DNA of 9,658 nt. Source: Thiotrichaceae bacterium (GTDB lineage Bacteria > Pseudomonadota > Gammaproteobacteria > Thiotrichales > Thiotrichaceae). Numbering within the stretch: the first letter of the stretch is position 1; each line of letters starts with the position of its first letter. Position numbers and translations under genes: made by a program. The stretch is from assembly GCA_027024625.1 (NCBI GenBank), contig JALVRY010000415.1:1-9658 (forward strand), given 5' to 3'. This document shows, one piece after another, positions 1-7,315 of the stretch. The notes under the pieces are model-generated. The model did not search any database and was not told the origin of the DNA. It was given only the letters and a program-made list of their open reading frames with translations.

Positions 1-571
1 GTATGCAAAAAATGTGCTAGAGGTACATTTGCCTGTTTCATTGCGTCAATACAAGCAATTGGCTTTGGATGAAAATGCTAAATCTAAGGCAAAGGTTGAG
101 TTTTACATGGTGCAAGGTAAGAGCAAAAGCACATGGAGTGGGCATGTCATTCGAAGCAGTGCCGCCTTAGACGAGAGCACTAATCAGCTTAGTATTATTT
201 CTAATATTGATGAAAATGAGAAATATAAGATAAAAATTGGTCAGTTCGTTCGTGCCAAAATTTACGGTCAAGTTTATGATGATGTTTATGTCGTGCCACG
301 TTCGGCAGTGAGACAAGGAAAAGAAATATTACTGCTAAAAAATGTTAAGGATGATGAAGGCGAAGTCTCTATTCAACCTGTTGAACTAGTGCGTACGGAA
401 GGCAATAAAAGTATTATTAAAACAACAGTTGAGGATGATGCACGCTTGATCATTACGCCAATGCCGTTGGCACAAGCGGGCTTGAAAATTCGCATTAAAA
501 ATGACAAAAACGCGGAAGAAGAAAAGACTGCTGCTGAGCAGGCTAAAACTCAAAATAATAAGGCATCGTAA
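1..571 (+). CDS. RND efflux periplasmic adaptor (HlyD/AcrA-type membrane fusion protein), 5'-truncated
   Basis: This is the C-terminal part of a periplasmic adaptor that links an inner-membrane RND pump to an outer-membrane channel. The frame is open to the left edge: it reads Y-A-K-N before the GTG at position 14, so that GTG is an internal valine and the real start lies outside the window. The segment beginning LEVHLPVSLRQYKQL resembles the adaptor beta-barrel entry seen in AcrA/MexA-like proteins. It is followed by a membrane-proximal beta segment containing YVVPRSAVRQG and by ITPMPLAQAGLKIRI. The last 20 or so residues are a charged, low-complexity tail rich in Lys, Glu, Ala and Asn. The pump gene follows after 12 bases, as expected for an adaptor-pump operon. 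The N-terminal signal or lipobox, lipoyl and hairpin domains cannot be seen. The family call is firm; the substrate is unknown. Confidence 0.85.
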   Translation, partial: YAKNVLEVHLPVSLRQYKQLALDENAKSKAKVEFYMVQGKSKSTWSGHVIRSSAALDESTNQLSIISNIDENEKYKIKIGQFVRAKIYGQVYDDVYVVPRSAVRQGKEILLLKNVKDDEGEVSIQPVELVRTEGNKSIIKTTVEDDARLIITPMPLAQAGLKIRIKNDKNAEEEKTAAEQAKTQNNKAS

Positions 572-583
572 GCTCCTCAACTA

Positions 584-3500
584 ATGCATAAACTAATCGA
601 ATGGTTTGCTCGAAATCCTGTCGCTGCTAATTTGCTGATGCTGGTGATTGTCGCCTATGGACTTTATGCCGCCATTTTTAAGATTCCCTTAGAAGTTTTC
701 CCTATTTTTGAGCAAGATGTTATCAACATCTCTGTGACTTACCCCGGAGCAACACCGCAAGAAGCCGAACGGAGTATCGCTCTGCGGATAGAAGAATCTT
801 TAGCTGATTTAAGCTCAATTAAGCATGTGTTTACGGATGCAACTGAGGGTGCGGTACAAATTCGTGTTGAGATTGCAAAGGGTAATGATGTTAATCGTGT
901 GCTGAGTGATGTTAAAAATCGAGTGGATGCTATTCGTGGTTTTCCTGATGATGTTGAACGTCCCTCAATTGCCTTGCAACAACGTAAACGCGAAGTGATT
1001 AGCCTTGCCTTATCGGGTCTTGGAAGTGAGGCTGATTTATATGAATTATCCAAAAAAATTCGAGATGAAGTCACGCAACTAGACGGTATTTCTCAAGCCG
1101 AAATCACAGGGCTAAGACCGTATGAAATTTCTATTGAAGTACCTGAAGATAGCCTTCAACAATATGGACTGAGCTTGGATGAAATCGCTCAAATAATACG
1201 CAATAATTCACGCGATATACCCGCAGGTAAGATTAATACCGCTCAAGGTGAAATACGAATTCGAACAATAGGGCAAGCATATCGGCAAGCTGATTTTGAC
1301 AAAATCATTATTATTAGCCGAGCCGATGGCACACGGATTCGATTAGCCGATATAGCCACAGTGAATGATGGCTTTACCGAAGACCCTTTATACGCGGTGT
1401 TTGATCATCAACGTAGTGCGATTATCGAAGTTTTTCGTACAGGTACGCAAAGTGCCATTAAAGTTGCTGAAACAGTAAAAAACTATATTGAGAAGCGACA
1501 AGAAACATTACCCGCTAATGTACAACTGTCGTATTGGAAAGATCGTTCAAGAATTGTTAAAGCCCGCTTACAAACCTTAGTGAATAGTGCTATGCAGGGT
1601 GGGGCGTTGATCTTCTTATTGCTTGCTCTATTTCTGCGTCCTTCTGTGGCATTTTGGGTAGGCGTTGGTATACCGATTAGCTTTATGGGAGCTTTGGCAG
1701 TAATGCCTGAGCTGGGAGTATCGCTAAATTTAGTGAGTATGTTTGCCTTTATCGTTGTGCTGGGTATTGTGGTTGATGATGCAATTGTGACGGGTGAAAA
1801 TGTATATACACATTTAAAAACTAACCCTGATCCCTTAGATGCGGTGATTAAGGGGACGCAAGAAATATCAATCCCCGTGACTTTTGGTGTGTTAACAACG
1901 GTGGCGGCTTTTCTACCATTATTGATGATAGGTGGTGTTAGGGGAGATATTTTTGCTCAACTACCGATGATTATCATCCCTGTTTTATTATTTTCATTGG
2001 TTGAATCTAAGTTGATTCTGCCCGCTCACCTGCGGCATATACGTGTTTATCATGAAGATAATAATAAGCAAAAAAATCTGTTATTACGGTTACAGCAGAA
2101 AATAGCATTGGGGTTGGAAAGGTTTATTGAGAAAGTTTATCTACCTTTTTTAAATGGCGTTTTGGCTTTTCGTTATTTAGCGGTCAGTCTTTTTATTGTT
2201 ATTTTGACCTTAACAATTGCCTATGCGATGAGTGGTCGTATCAATTTCACTTTTTTCCCGCGAGTGCAAAGTGAGTTTGTACGGGTAAATCTGGTAATGC
2301 CAGAAGGCACGGCATTAGAAGTTACCACCAAGCATATCCAACACATTAAAACGCAAGCAGAAAAGTTACAAGCGAAGTATATCGACCCAAAAAACAATGA
2401 AAGTGTGATTGAGCATATTTTAACAACGGTAGGTTCTACAGGGCGTAGTTTACGGGGTAGTACGGGAGGAAAGTCGAATCTAGCTCGTGTGGTGATGGAG
2501 GTTATACCGCCTGAACAGCGAAGCTTAGCTGTGACTAGCTCAGAGCTAAAACGTGAATGGCGAAAGCTGATTGGTGATATTCCCGGTATTAAAGAGCTTA
2601 GTTTTCGTGCAGAAAGTGCTCATGGTGGCGCACCTTTGGATATTCAGTTAGAAGGGCAGAATTTTAAACAACTTGCCGATGCAGCGGAGTTAGTCAAAGC
2701 ACGTTTGGATACTTATGACGGTGTATTTGATGTAAAAAATAGCTTTGAAGATGGCAAGGAAGAAGTTCAATTACGCATTTTGCCTGAAGCAGAGTTACTT
2801 GGGCTGACGCTGGCAGATATTGGTCGTCAGGTAAGAGCGGCTTTTTATGGAATAGAGGTGCAACGGATTCTGCGTAACCAAGACGAAATCAAAGTCATGG
2901 TGCGTTATCCCAAGCGTGATCGACAAACGATTGAAGACTTGGAAGATTTAAAAATTCATACGGCACAGGGGAAGGAAATACCCTTAGTTGAGGTTGCTGA
3001 ACTGGTTTATGATCGTGGGGCAGCAAAGATTACGAGAGTTGATCGGCAACGCATTGTGAATATCACGGCTGATATTAATAAAGAGAAAACCAATGTAGCA
3101 AGTATTGTTGATGATCTAAAAGAATGGTTACCTAAGTTATTAACAAATTACCCCAATGTGGTTTTTGATTTAGAAGGTGAGCAAAAAGAGCAACAAGAAT
3201 CGATGATGAGCTTAAAAGTAGGGCTGTTGTTTGTCTTATTTATTATTTACGCTTTATTAGCGATCCCCTTTGGCTCGTATTTGCAACCATTGATTGTCAT
3301 GGGTGTTATTCCTTTTAGTATCACGGGGGCTATCTTGGGGCATGCAATATTGGGTATGAGTCTTAGTATCAGTAGCTTAATGGGTTTGCTCGCCTTAACG
3401 GGTGTTGTGGTGAACGACTCATTAGTTTTGGTTGATTATGTTAATAAGAAAGTAAAGCAAGGCGTGCCACTTTATGATGCGGTACGAAAAGCAGGAGGCG

Positions 3501-3742
3501 CTAGATTTAGGCCAATATTACTGACCTCTCTGACAACCTTTGTTGGCTTAATCCCATTGATTTTTGAGAAAAGCACACAAGCTCAATTTTTGATACCAAT
3601 GGCGGTGAGTCTTGGCTTTGGTATTTTATTTGCTACATTTATCACGCTGATATTAATACCTGCGAGCTATATGATTTTAGAGGACTTAAAGCGTCTATTT
3701 GGAATGGATAATACCCATGCTGTTATTGAAGAATCTGCCTGA
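584..3742 (+). CDS. RND-family efflux pump, inner-membrane permease subunit (AcrB-type, HAE1-like)
   Basis: This is a proton-driven resistance-nodulation-division transporter that would export compounds from the inner membrane or periplasm with the adaptor encoded just upstream. It has 1052 residues, a normal length for the family. TM1 lies at about residues 12-33 after the FARNPVAANLLM amphipathic start. A large periplasmic loop follows, then TM2-TM6 around 335-485, a second periplasmic loop from about 560 to 865, and TM9-TM12 towards the end. TM4 carries the paired aspartates D398-D399 (VVDDAIV) of the proton relay. TM11 contains RFRPILLTS, giving R974 and T981 at the positions of the AcrB relay Arg and Thr. 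The TM10 position that is Lys in AcrB sits in VVNDSLVL, so Asn944/Asp945 replace it. The ATG start is 12 bases after the adaptor stop; no strong Shine-Dalgarno sequence is visible, which suggests translational coupling. The family is certain; the drug, metal or lipid specificity cannot be assigned. Confidence 0.95.
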   Translation: MHKLIEWFARNPVAANLLMLVIVAYGLYAAIFKIPLEVFPIFEQDVINISVTYPGATPQEAERSIALRIEESLADLSSIKHVFTDATEGAVQIRVEIAKGNDVNRVLSDVKNRVDAIRGFPDDVERPSIALQQRKREVISLALSGLGSEADLYELSKKIRDEVTQLDGISQAEITGLRPYEISIEVPEDSLQQYGLSLDEIAQIIRNNSRDIPAGKINTAQGEIRIRTIGQAYRQADFDKIIIISRADGTRIRLADIATVNDGFTEDPLYAVFDHQRSAIIEVFRTGTQSAIKVAETVKNYIEKRQETLPANVQLSYWKDRSRIVKARLQTLVNSAMQGGALIFLLLALFLRPSVAFWVGVGIPISFMGALAVMPELGVSLNLVSMFAFIVVLGIVVDDAIVTGENVYTHLKTNPDPLDAVIKGTQEISIPVTFGVLTTVAAFLPLLMIGGVRGDIFAQLPMIIIPVLLFSLVESKLILPAHLRHIRVYHEDNNKQKNLLLRLQQKIALGLERFIEKVYLPFLNGVLAFRYLAVSLFIVILTLTIAYAMSGRINFTFFPRVQSEFVRVNLVMPEGTALEVTTKHIQHIKTQAEKLQAKYIDPKNNESVIEHILTTVGSTGRSLRGSTGGKSNLARVVMEVIPPEQRSLAVTSSELKREWRKLIGDIPGIKELSFRAESAHGGAPLDIQLEGQNFKQLADAAELVKARLDTYDGVFDVKNSFEDGKEEVQLRILPEAELLGLTLADIGRQVRAAFYGIEVQRILRNQDEIKVMVRYPKRDRQTIEDLEDLKIHTAQGKEIPLVEVAELVYDRGAAKITRVDRQRIVNITADINKEKTNVASIVDDLKEWLPKLLTNYPNVVFDLEGEQKEQQESMMSLKVGLLFVLFIIYALLAIPFGSYLQPLIVMGVIPFSITGAILGHAILGMSLSISSLMGLLALTGVVVNDSLVLVDYVNKKVKQGVPLYDAVRKAGGARFRPILLTSLTTFVGLIPLIFEKSTQAQFLIPMAVSLGFGILFATFITLILIPASYMILEDLKRLFGMDNTHAVIEESA

Positions 3743-4202
3743 ACAAACTATCTCTGCCTTGTTAGCTAAATTCCAGCTTGAATTGGCAATGCTAAAAGAA
3801 GGTGAAAAAATCCTAGGAACATACTGGGGTGAACCAGAAGCTGGGCTAATTAAAAATAAAGTCTATGCTCGACCTGATACGCCTGCACATTCCTTATTAC
3901 ACGAAGCTTGCCATACCATTTGTGTAGATAAAGAAAGGCGAAAAACACTACACACCGACGCAGGTGGTCGTACCCCAGCCGAAGAAAATGCCGTGTGCTA
4001 TTTGCAAATCTTACTAGCGGATGAAATTCCCGAAATGGGGCGTGAAATGATGCTAAAAGATATGGATAAATGGGGCTACAGCTTTCGCCTAGGCTCTGCA
4101 AAACGCTGGTTTGAAGAAGATGCCGAGGATGCAAAAGAATGGTTGCAGCATTATGGTTTGATTGGTGAAAATGAAGAGGTTAAGTTTATTTTGCGGAACT
4201 GA
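3717..4202 (+). CDS. Conserved-looking hypothetical protein with a zincin-type HExxH motif
   Basis: This encodes about 161 residues if it starts at the ATG at 3717; a TTG at 3699 and an internal ATG at 3789 are alternatives. The 3717 start overlaps the end of the pump gene by 26 bases in another frame, and a weak TGGA lies 8 bases upstream. No signal peptide or membrane segment is seen, so it is probably cytoplasmic. Residues 62-66 read HEACH, a perfect HExxH zinc-binding motif inside a helix-like stretch (HSLLHEACHTICV). Acidic residues at 89-90 (PAEENAVCYLQ) lie about 23 residues after the second histidine and could supply the third ligand, as in gluzincin-like metalloproteases. Later landmarks are LHTDAGG (79-84) and WGYSFRLGSAKRWF (119-132). 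I recall similar uncharacterised proteobacterial proteins but no named function. It may be a metallopeptidase or a zinc-binding relic. Its overlap with the pump gene may simply reflect compact packing. The open frame and coding character are convincing; the activity is not established. Confidence 0.8.
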   Translation: MLLLKNLPEQTISALLAKFQLELAMLKEGEKILGTYWGEPEAGLIKNKVYARPDTPAHSLLHEACHTICVDKERRKTLHTDAGGRTPAEENAVCYLQILLADEIPEMGREMMLKDMDKWGYSFRLGSAKRWFEEDAEDAKEWLQHYGLIGENEEVKFILRN

Positions 4203-4277
4203 TGGCATCTTGTCTTACAGCAAGTTAGCACATAGACAAAAACATGAATAGGAAATATTAGGGTAAAAATTTGTTAC

Positions 4278-4310
4278 GATTGGTATTAATCGGTGTGCAT
4301 CTGTGGTTAA
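4278..4310. repeat. Degenerate CCACAGATG/CACACCGAT-type intergenic repeat
   Basis: Read on the - strand, this stretch contains roughly 10-base units resembling each other: ACCACAGATG, then CACACCGATT, then AATACCAATC. It looks like the dispersed CACAGAT-type intergenic repeats I recall from various bacterial genomes. Only about three imperfect copies are present, so it may be a remnant or chance similarity. Confidence 0.35.
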
Positions 4311-4326
4311 TTCTGTAAGTATATTT

Positions 4327-4345
4327 CCCCCCCCTAGCTCCCCCC
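4327..4345. repeat. Paired homopolymeric C runs flanking TAGCT
   Basis: Eight C residues (4327-4334), TAGCT, and six C residues (4340-4345) abut the stop codon of the vWA-TIR gene. On the - strand this is a G6-AGCTA-G8 arrangement immediately after the TAA. Two G tracts alone cannot make an intramolecular quadruplex, but the tract is prone to slippage and to sequencing-length errors. C-rich tracts of this kind often belong to dispersed intergenic repeats, which cannot be tested from one copy. Confidence 0.6.
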
Positions 4346-5617
4346 TTATTTCAGCTTTTCTTGAACCCACAAAAATAGCTTTTTTAGCAATGCATTTTGA
4401 TCATCGTCTGCTAGGGCACTGAGTGGTTGATAAGCGGAGTTTAATGTTTCATAGGCTGAAAGTTCGTCATCAAAATTGAAACGGCAGGGTTGAAGTATGA
4501 TGGGTAACACTTTGGTTTTATTGTCTGCTGCCTGTGATAATAGCAACGTGAAATCTTTGTTTTTTGCAAAAGGGGAAGCCAGAAAGTTAGGTGATACCAA
4601 TAGTATAACGACTTGAGCTGCGATGAGATGTTCACCGACATAAAATCGCCAGTCTGTTTTTGTATTAAATTGCGTGTCTTCCCAGAGTTTGATATCTGCC
4701 AGTCGGTTTAGCGGCTGTAATGATTTATGGATGCGTTCTTGCCATGCTTTGTCATGATGATGATAGGCAATAATTACACTGTGTTTGCTATCTTGCTTTT
4801 TGTTTTTATTGTGGGTTTTCTTTGATATTAAGGGTGGTTTTACTTTGTGATTCTGTATTAAAGGATCAACTTGCACAAAGAGTTTGCCATTGGGATAAAT
4901 CGTCCAGCCGTATTCTTTGAGATAGCTAGAAATATAGCTATGAGGATTGTAACTAGAGGCACATTCAGCGAGTAGTTTTGCTCCCTTATCCCATGATGGA
5001 TCAATCTGGTTATGGATAATTTTAGGTTTGATCAAGTGTTTATCCGATAAGTACAAGCTAATAACGACAACATTGTGCTTTTTTAGATGCTCAATTTTTT
5101 TGATGACTTCAAAATCAGGGGCATCAGAAACCAAGCCGTCGGATAAGATTACTAAAACCTGTAAGCCATATTCATTGCTCTGACTGGCTTTGTGAAAAAT
5201 AGCATCGGCCTTTTCTAGCCCCTCCATCATTGGGCTAGTTCCTTGAGCTTTTACAGAAAGGGTTTGTAGTTTATGGTTATGTTTAGGCCAGTCGTTAATA
5301 ATGCTACTGAGCCTAACAATGGGATTATCTATGCTGTTTCCAAAAAGATTTTTGATGGACGATGTTTTAATACCAGAGAGCAAAGAAAATGGGTTGTCAA
5401 AGCCAAATCCATAGGCAAAAAGATCGATATTATTCTCTGTACTAACGGCGGGATTCACTTTGCTAATCTTTGAGATAGTATGGCTAGTGATATGCCTGAA
5501 TATATCTAAACCAGACTGTACTTTTTCCTTTTTCTGCTTGTCCGCAATATGCACAGAGGCCGAGGTATCAACTAAGATACCTATTAACCAAGGATGTGGA
5601 TAGTTTGACGGATGAAT
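4346..5617 (-). CDS. vWA-TIR domain fusion protein, probable ATT start
   Basis: This is a two-domain protein of about 423 residues: an N-terminal von Willebrand factor A domain (about 10-235), a basic Lys/Asn/His-rich linker (about 262-277), and a C-terminal TIR domain (about 279-420). The vWA metal site (MIDAS) is complete if the frame is read upstream of the GTG at 5554: D17-T-S-A-S21, then T127 in AQGTSPM and D160 in VILSDG. The open frame extends back to the DUF945 stop with no ATG, GTG or TTG, so I place the start at ATT 5617, 9 bases after AAGGAG. The TIR part shows SVIIAYHHHDKAW, LWEDTQFNTKTDW, VVILLVSPNFLASPF and VLPIILQPC, matching the bacterial TIR_2 pattern. The usual catalytic Glu position appears to be Asp355. 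No signal or membrane segment is seen. TIR domains can be NAD-cleaving effectors or scaffolds, so a role in defence or signalling is an inference. Coding composition looks more AT-rich, with more Lys, Asn and His, than hemB, which hints at transfer. Confidence 0.85.
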   Translation of the reverse strand: MHPSNYPHPWLIGILVDTSASVHIADKQKKEKVQSGLDIFRHITSHTISKISKVNPAVSTENNIDLFAYGFGFDNPFSLLSGIKTSSIKNLFGNSIDNPIVRLSSIINDWPKHNHKLQTLSVKAQGTSPMMEGLEKADAIFHKASQSNEYGLQVLVILSDGLVSDAPDFEVIKKIEHLKKHNVVVISLYLSDKHLIKPKIIHNQIDPSWDKGAKLLAECASSYNPHSYISSYLKEYGWTIYPNGKLFVQVDPLIQNHKVKPPLISKKTHNKNKKQDSKHSVIIAYHHHDKAWQERIHKSLQPLNRLADIKLWEDTQFNTKTDWRFYVGEHLIAAQVVILLVSPNFLASPFAKNKDFTLLLSQAADNKTKVLPIILQPCRFNFDDELSAYETLNSAYQPLSALADDDQNALLKKLFLWVQEKLK

Positions 5618-5626
5618 TGCTAATAT

Positions 5627-5632
5627 CTCCTT
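5627..5632 (-). promoter_or_regulatory. Ribosome binding site AAGGAG for the vWA-TIR gene
   Basis: On the - strand, AAGGAG follows directly after the TAA stop of the DUF945 gene and lies 9 bases before ATT at 5617-5615. It is the strongest Shine-Dalgarno match in the - strand cluster. No in-frame ATG, GTG or TTG occurs between it and the vWA MIDAS motif, so it decides the start assignment. Its position against the upstream stop suggests translational coupling. Confidence 0.65.
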
Positions 5633-7315
5633 TTATTGTGCGGGTGCTGGTTCAGTATCTTCTATCGGCAAGTCGTCTGATATGTTTGCAGGGATAGGCT
5701 CGCCACCATCTGCTGGAATTTCAGGGGGGACGGCATCAACAGACTCCATTAAGTGTTGCAATTCTTTTAGCTGCTTAACCACTTCGGGGTCAATATCATC
5801 ACTTTCTTCAATATCTTGCATAATTTCAGGTGTTAAACCTTCTGCTTCGATGCGTTGAGCAATGTCGGCTGGTAAGGGTAAGCTGGAATTTGCATCGTTT
5901 AAATTGGCAGGTTTAGGGTTGAACTTTGCAATTAGCTCATCTAGTGTCATCGTTTCACCATTTAAGGTGATTTTTCCATCAGTTATACTAGCGTTGAGAC
6001 TTAATTTATTGTTTTCTTCTTTGATAACGCCTTTAGGGGCAGCAAGCTTAATTATCATCGCAATTTGTTCGGGTAACATGGATTTATCAATATTGATTGC
6101 AAGCGTTCCTGCTAACATCTGTAATATTTGACTTATATCACCAAGCATGAATTTATTAATATCAATTGATTGGCTGTCCCCACCCGTATAGACAAAATTG
6201 CTATCTAAGCTTGAATTACCTTTGTCTCCAGAGAGTAGTAGTGACTGGCTAATTTCGGCTTTTTTCTCAATTAAGACTTTATCAAAAATAATTTTGAGCA
6301 TTTGTTTTGAGGTGTCTTCCATTTGCCCAATGATGGACATCATTTTATCTTGTCCTTCTGGGGTTTGTGTGTTTTCTGCATTCCATGCTAATTGGCTTTG
6401 TAGGTTGTTTAACTTGGCTTCAATATTATTTAGTTCATTTAAACCCGTAGCACTTAAGCCTTGGTAGTCCATATCATAGTTTACGTTTTTGATAATACCT
6501 GATGGTTCAACAACATTTGTTGCCGTCATTTTAACCAGACCTGAAACTTCATCACCTTTGGCTTGTGAATCTGTTGTTGCATCAAGGTCAAAGCTGATGC
6601 CTCCTCCTGTTGCTGGTTTAAGTTTTATCTCTGGTGCAGAAACCTTGCTAGTTCCTAGCATTTGAGAACTAATAAAACCTTGAATATCTAGCTCGGCAGT
6701 GACGTTAGGGATGATCGCCTCAAGAGTAGGGTCTTGTAGGTGCATCTCTTGGATTTTTAGCGTTGCTATGCCTTTGTTATCTTTAAGAGATTGTGTGCCG
6801 GTAAGCGTGAGACCATCAATATCGAAGTTGGCCGTTCCTTCTTGACTGAGAGCAGGGACTTGTATTTTGTATTTTGTATTTTGGTCAAAATCAATCCATA
6901 TTTCAGCGTTTAGTGGATTGTTATCGCCAAATAATTCAGTAACAAGAGCTGCAGATTCTTCGTCTAATGAATCAAGGTCAAGGTGGCTTACCCACCTAGA
7001 GGCAGCAAATTTAACGCCTGTTTTGGTTATAATAATAGGGCCGTGTTGAATATCTGTAACCAATTTTCCATTGGAAATAATGCTATCAATAAAAGGAACG
7101 CCTGTTGAAACTTGTGTGGTTGCTCTCGCGCCAAAGAAAGAAGTCTTTTTATAATCGATTAACTCAAGCTTGGCAGCACCGTTGGTTTCGTCACTATTTT
7201 CGATATAGTTTCTTACTTGTTTTTCAGTTTCTTTGGCAAGAAACCACGTTGCACCGCCCCAGATAACTGCCAGTAAAATAGCAAAAAATAGTAGGGTACC
7301 GAATAGCTTTTTCAT
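5633..7315 (-). CDS. DUF945 (YdgA-like) envelope protein
   Basis: This encodes 560 residues, slightly longer than Escherichia coli YdgA. Residues 4-27 form a single hydrophobic N-terminal segment after MKK, an uncleaved anchor or signal peptide, so the bulk should lie in the periplasm. The body matches the DUF945 pattern: the early YDYK-like segment (LELIDYKKTSFFGARATTQV), HGPIIITKTGVKFAASRW, repeated beta-rich stretches such as FDIDGLTLTG, and a late segment with LLSGDKGNSSLDSNFVYTGG and KLSLNASITDGKITLNGE. The last 95 or so residues (from NPKPAN) form an acidic, proline-rich tail that looks disordered. The ATG start has AAAGGA upstream at a long spacing (about 12 bases). The molecular function of DUF945 proteins is not well defined. 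The next gene on the same strand, vWA-TIR, starts essentially at this gene's stop codon. A 7-base tandem repeat lies within codons 145-152. Confidence 0.88.
   Translation of the reverse strand: MKKLFGTLLFFAILLAVIWGGATWFLAKETEKQVRNYIENSDETNGAAKLELIDYKKTSFFGARATTQVSTGVPFIDSIISNGKLVTDIQHGPIIITKTGVKFAASRWVSHLDLDSLDEESAALVTELFGDNNPLNAEIWIDFDQNTKYKIQVPALSQEGTANFDIDGLTLTGTQSLKDNKGIATLKIQEMHLQDPTLEAIIPNVTAELDIQGFISSQMLGTSKVSAPEIKLKPATGGGISFDLDATTDSQAKGDEVSGLVKMTATNVVEPSGIIKNVNYDMDYQGLSATGLNELNNIEAKLNNLQSQLAWNAENTQTPEGQDKMMSIIGQMEDTSKQMLKIIFDKVLIEKKAEISQSLLLSGDKGNSSLDSNFVYTGGDSQSIDINKFMLGDISQILQMLAGTLAINIDKSMLPEQIAMIIKLAAPKGVIKEENNKLSLNASITDGKITLNGETMTLDELIAKFNPKPANLNDANSSLPLPADIAQRIEAEGLTPEIMQDIEESDDIDPEVVKQLKELQHLMESVDAVPPEIPADGGEPIPANISDDLPIEDTEPAPAQ
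6862..6882. repeat. Three tandem copies of the 7-base unit GTATTTT inside the DUF945 gene
   Basis: Three perfect copies of GTATTTT (+ strand) lie in the coding sequence and encode the region N-T-K-Y-K-I-Q. Because 7 is not a multiple of 3, gain or loss of one unit would shift the reading frame after about residue 145. Confidence 0.8.

Larger units (their letters stand above)
4203..4345. other. Intergenic region between convergent genes, with degenerate repeats
   Basis: This 143-base gap separates the + strand pump unit from the 3' end of the - strand vWA-TIR gene. No convincing intrinsic terminator was found for either direction. The only hairpin noticed is TTGTCT (4210-4215) pairing with AGACAA (4234-4239), which has an 18-base loop and no following T run. 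The right half holds a decayed short-unit repeat and two homopolymeric C runs, listed separately. Confidence 0.6.

Noticed and set aside
739..1074. A 111-codon - strand frame inside the RND pump gene
   Set aside because: It is fully antisense to a certain gene and its Arg/Ser-rich composition is that of a shadow frame.
3850..4134. A 94-codon - strand frame opposite the HExxH gene
   Set aside because: Its composition is unlike a real protein, and the + strand frame carries the motif and context.
4210..4239. TTGTCT/AGACAA hairpin as a terminator after the HExxH gene
   Set aside because: The stem is only 6 AT-leaning pairs with an 18-base loop and no T run follows, so it does not meet terminator criteria.
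5862..6467. Two + strand frames of 89 codons opposite the DUF945 gene
   Set aside because: They lie antisense to a convincing long gene, have hydrophobic, serine-rich composition and no ribosome binding site or family resemblance.
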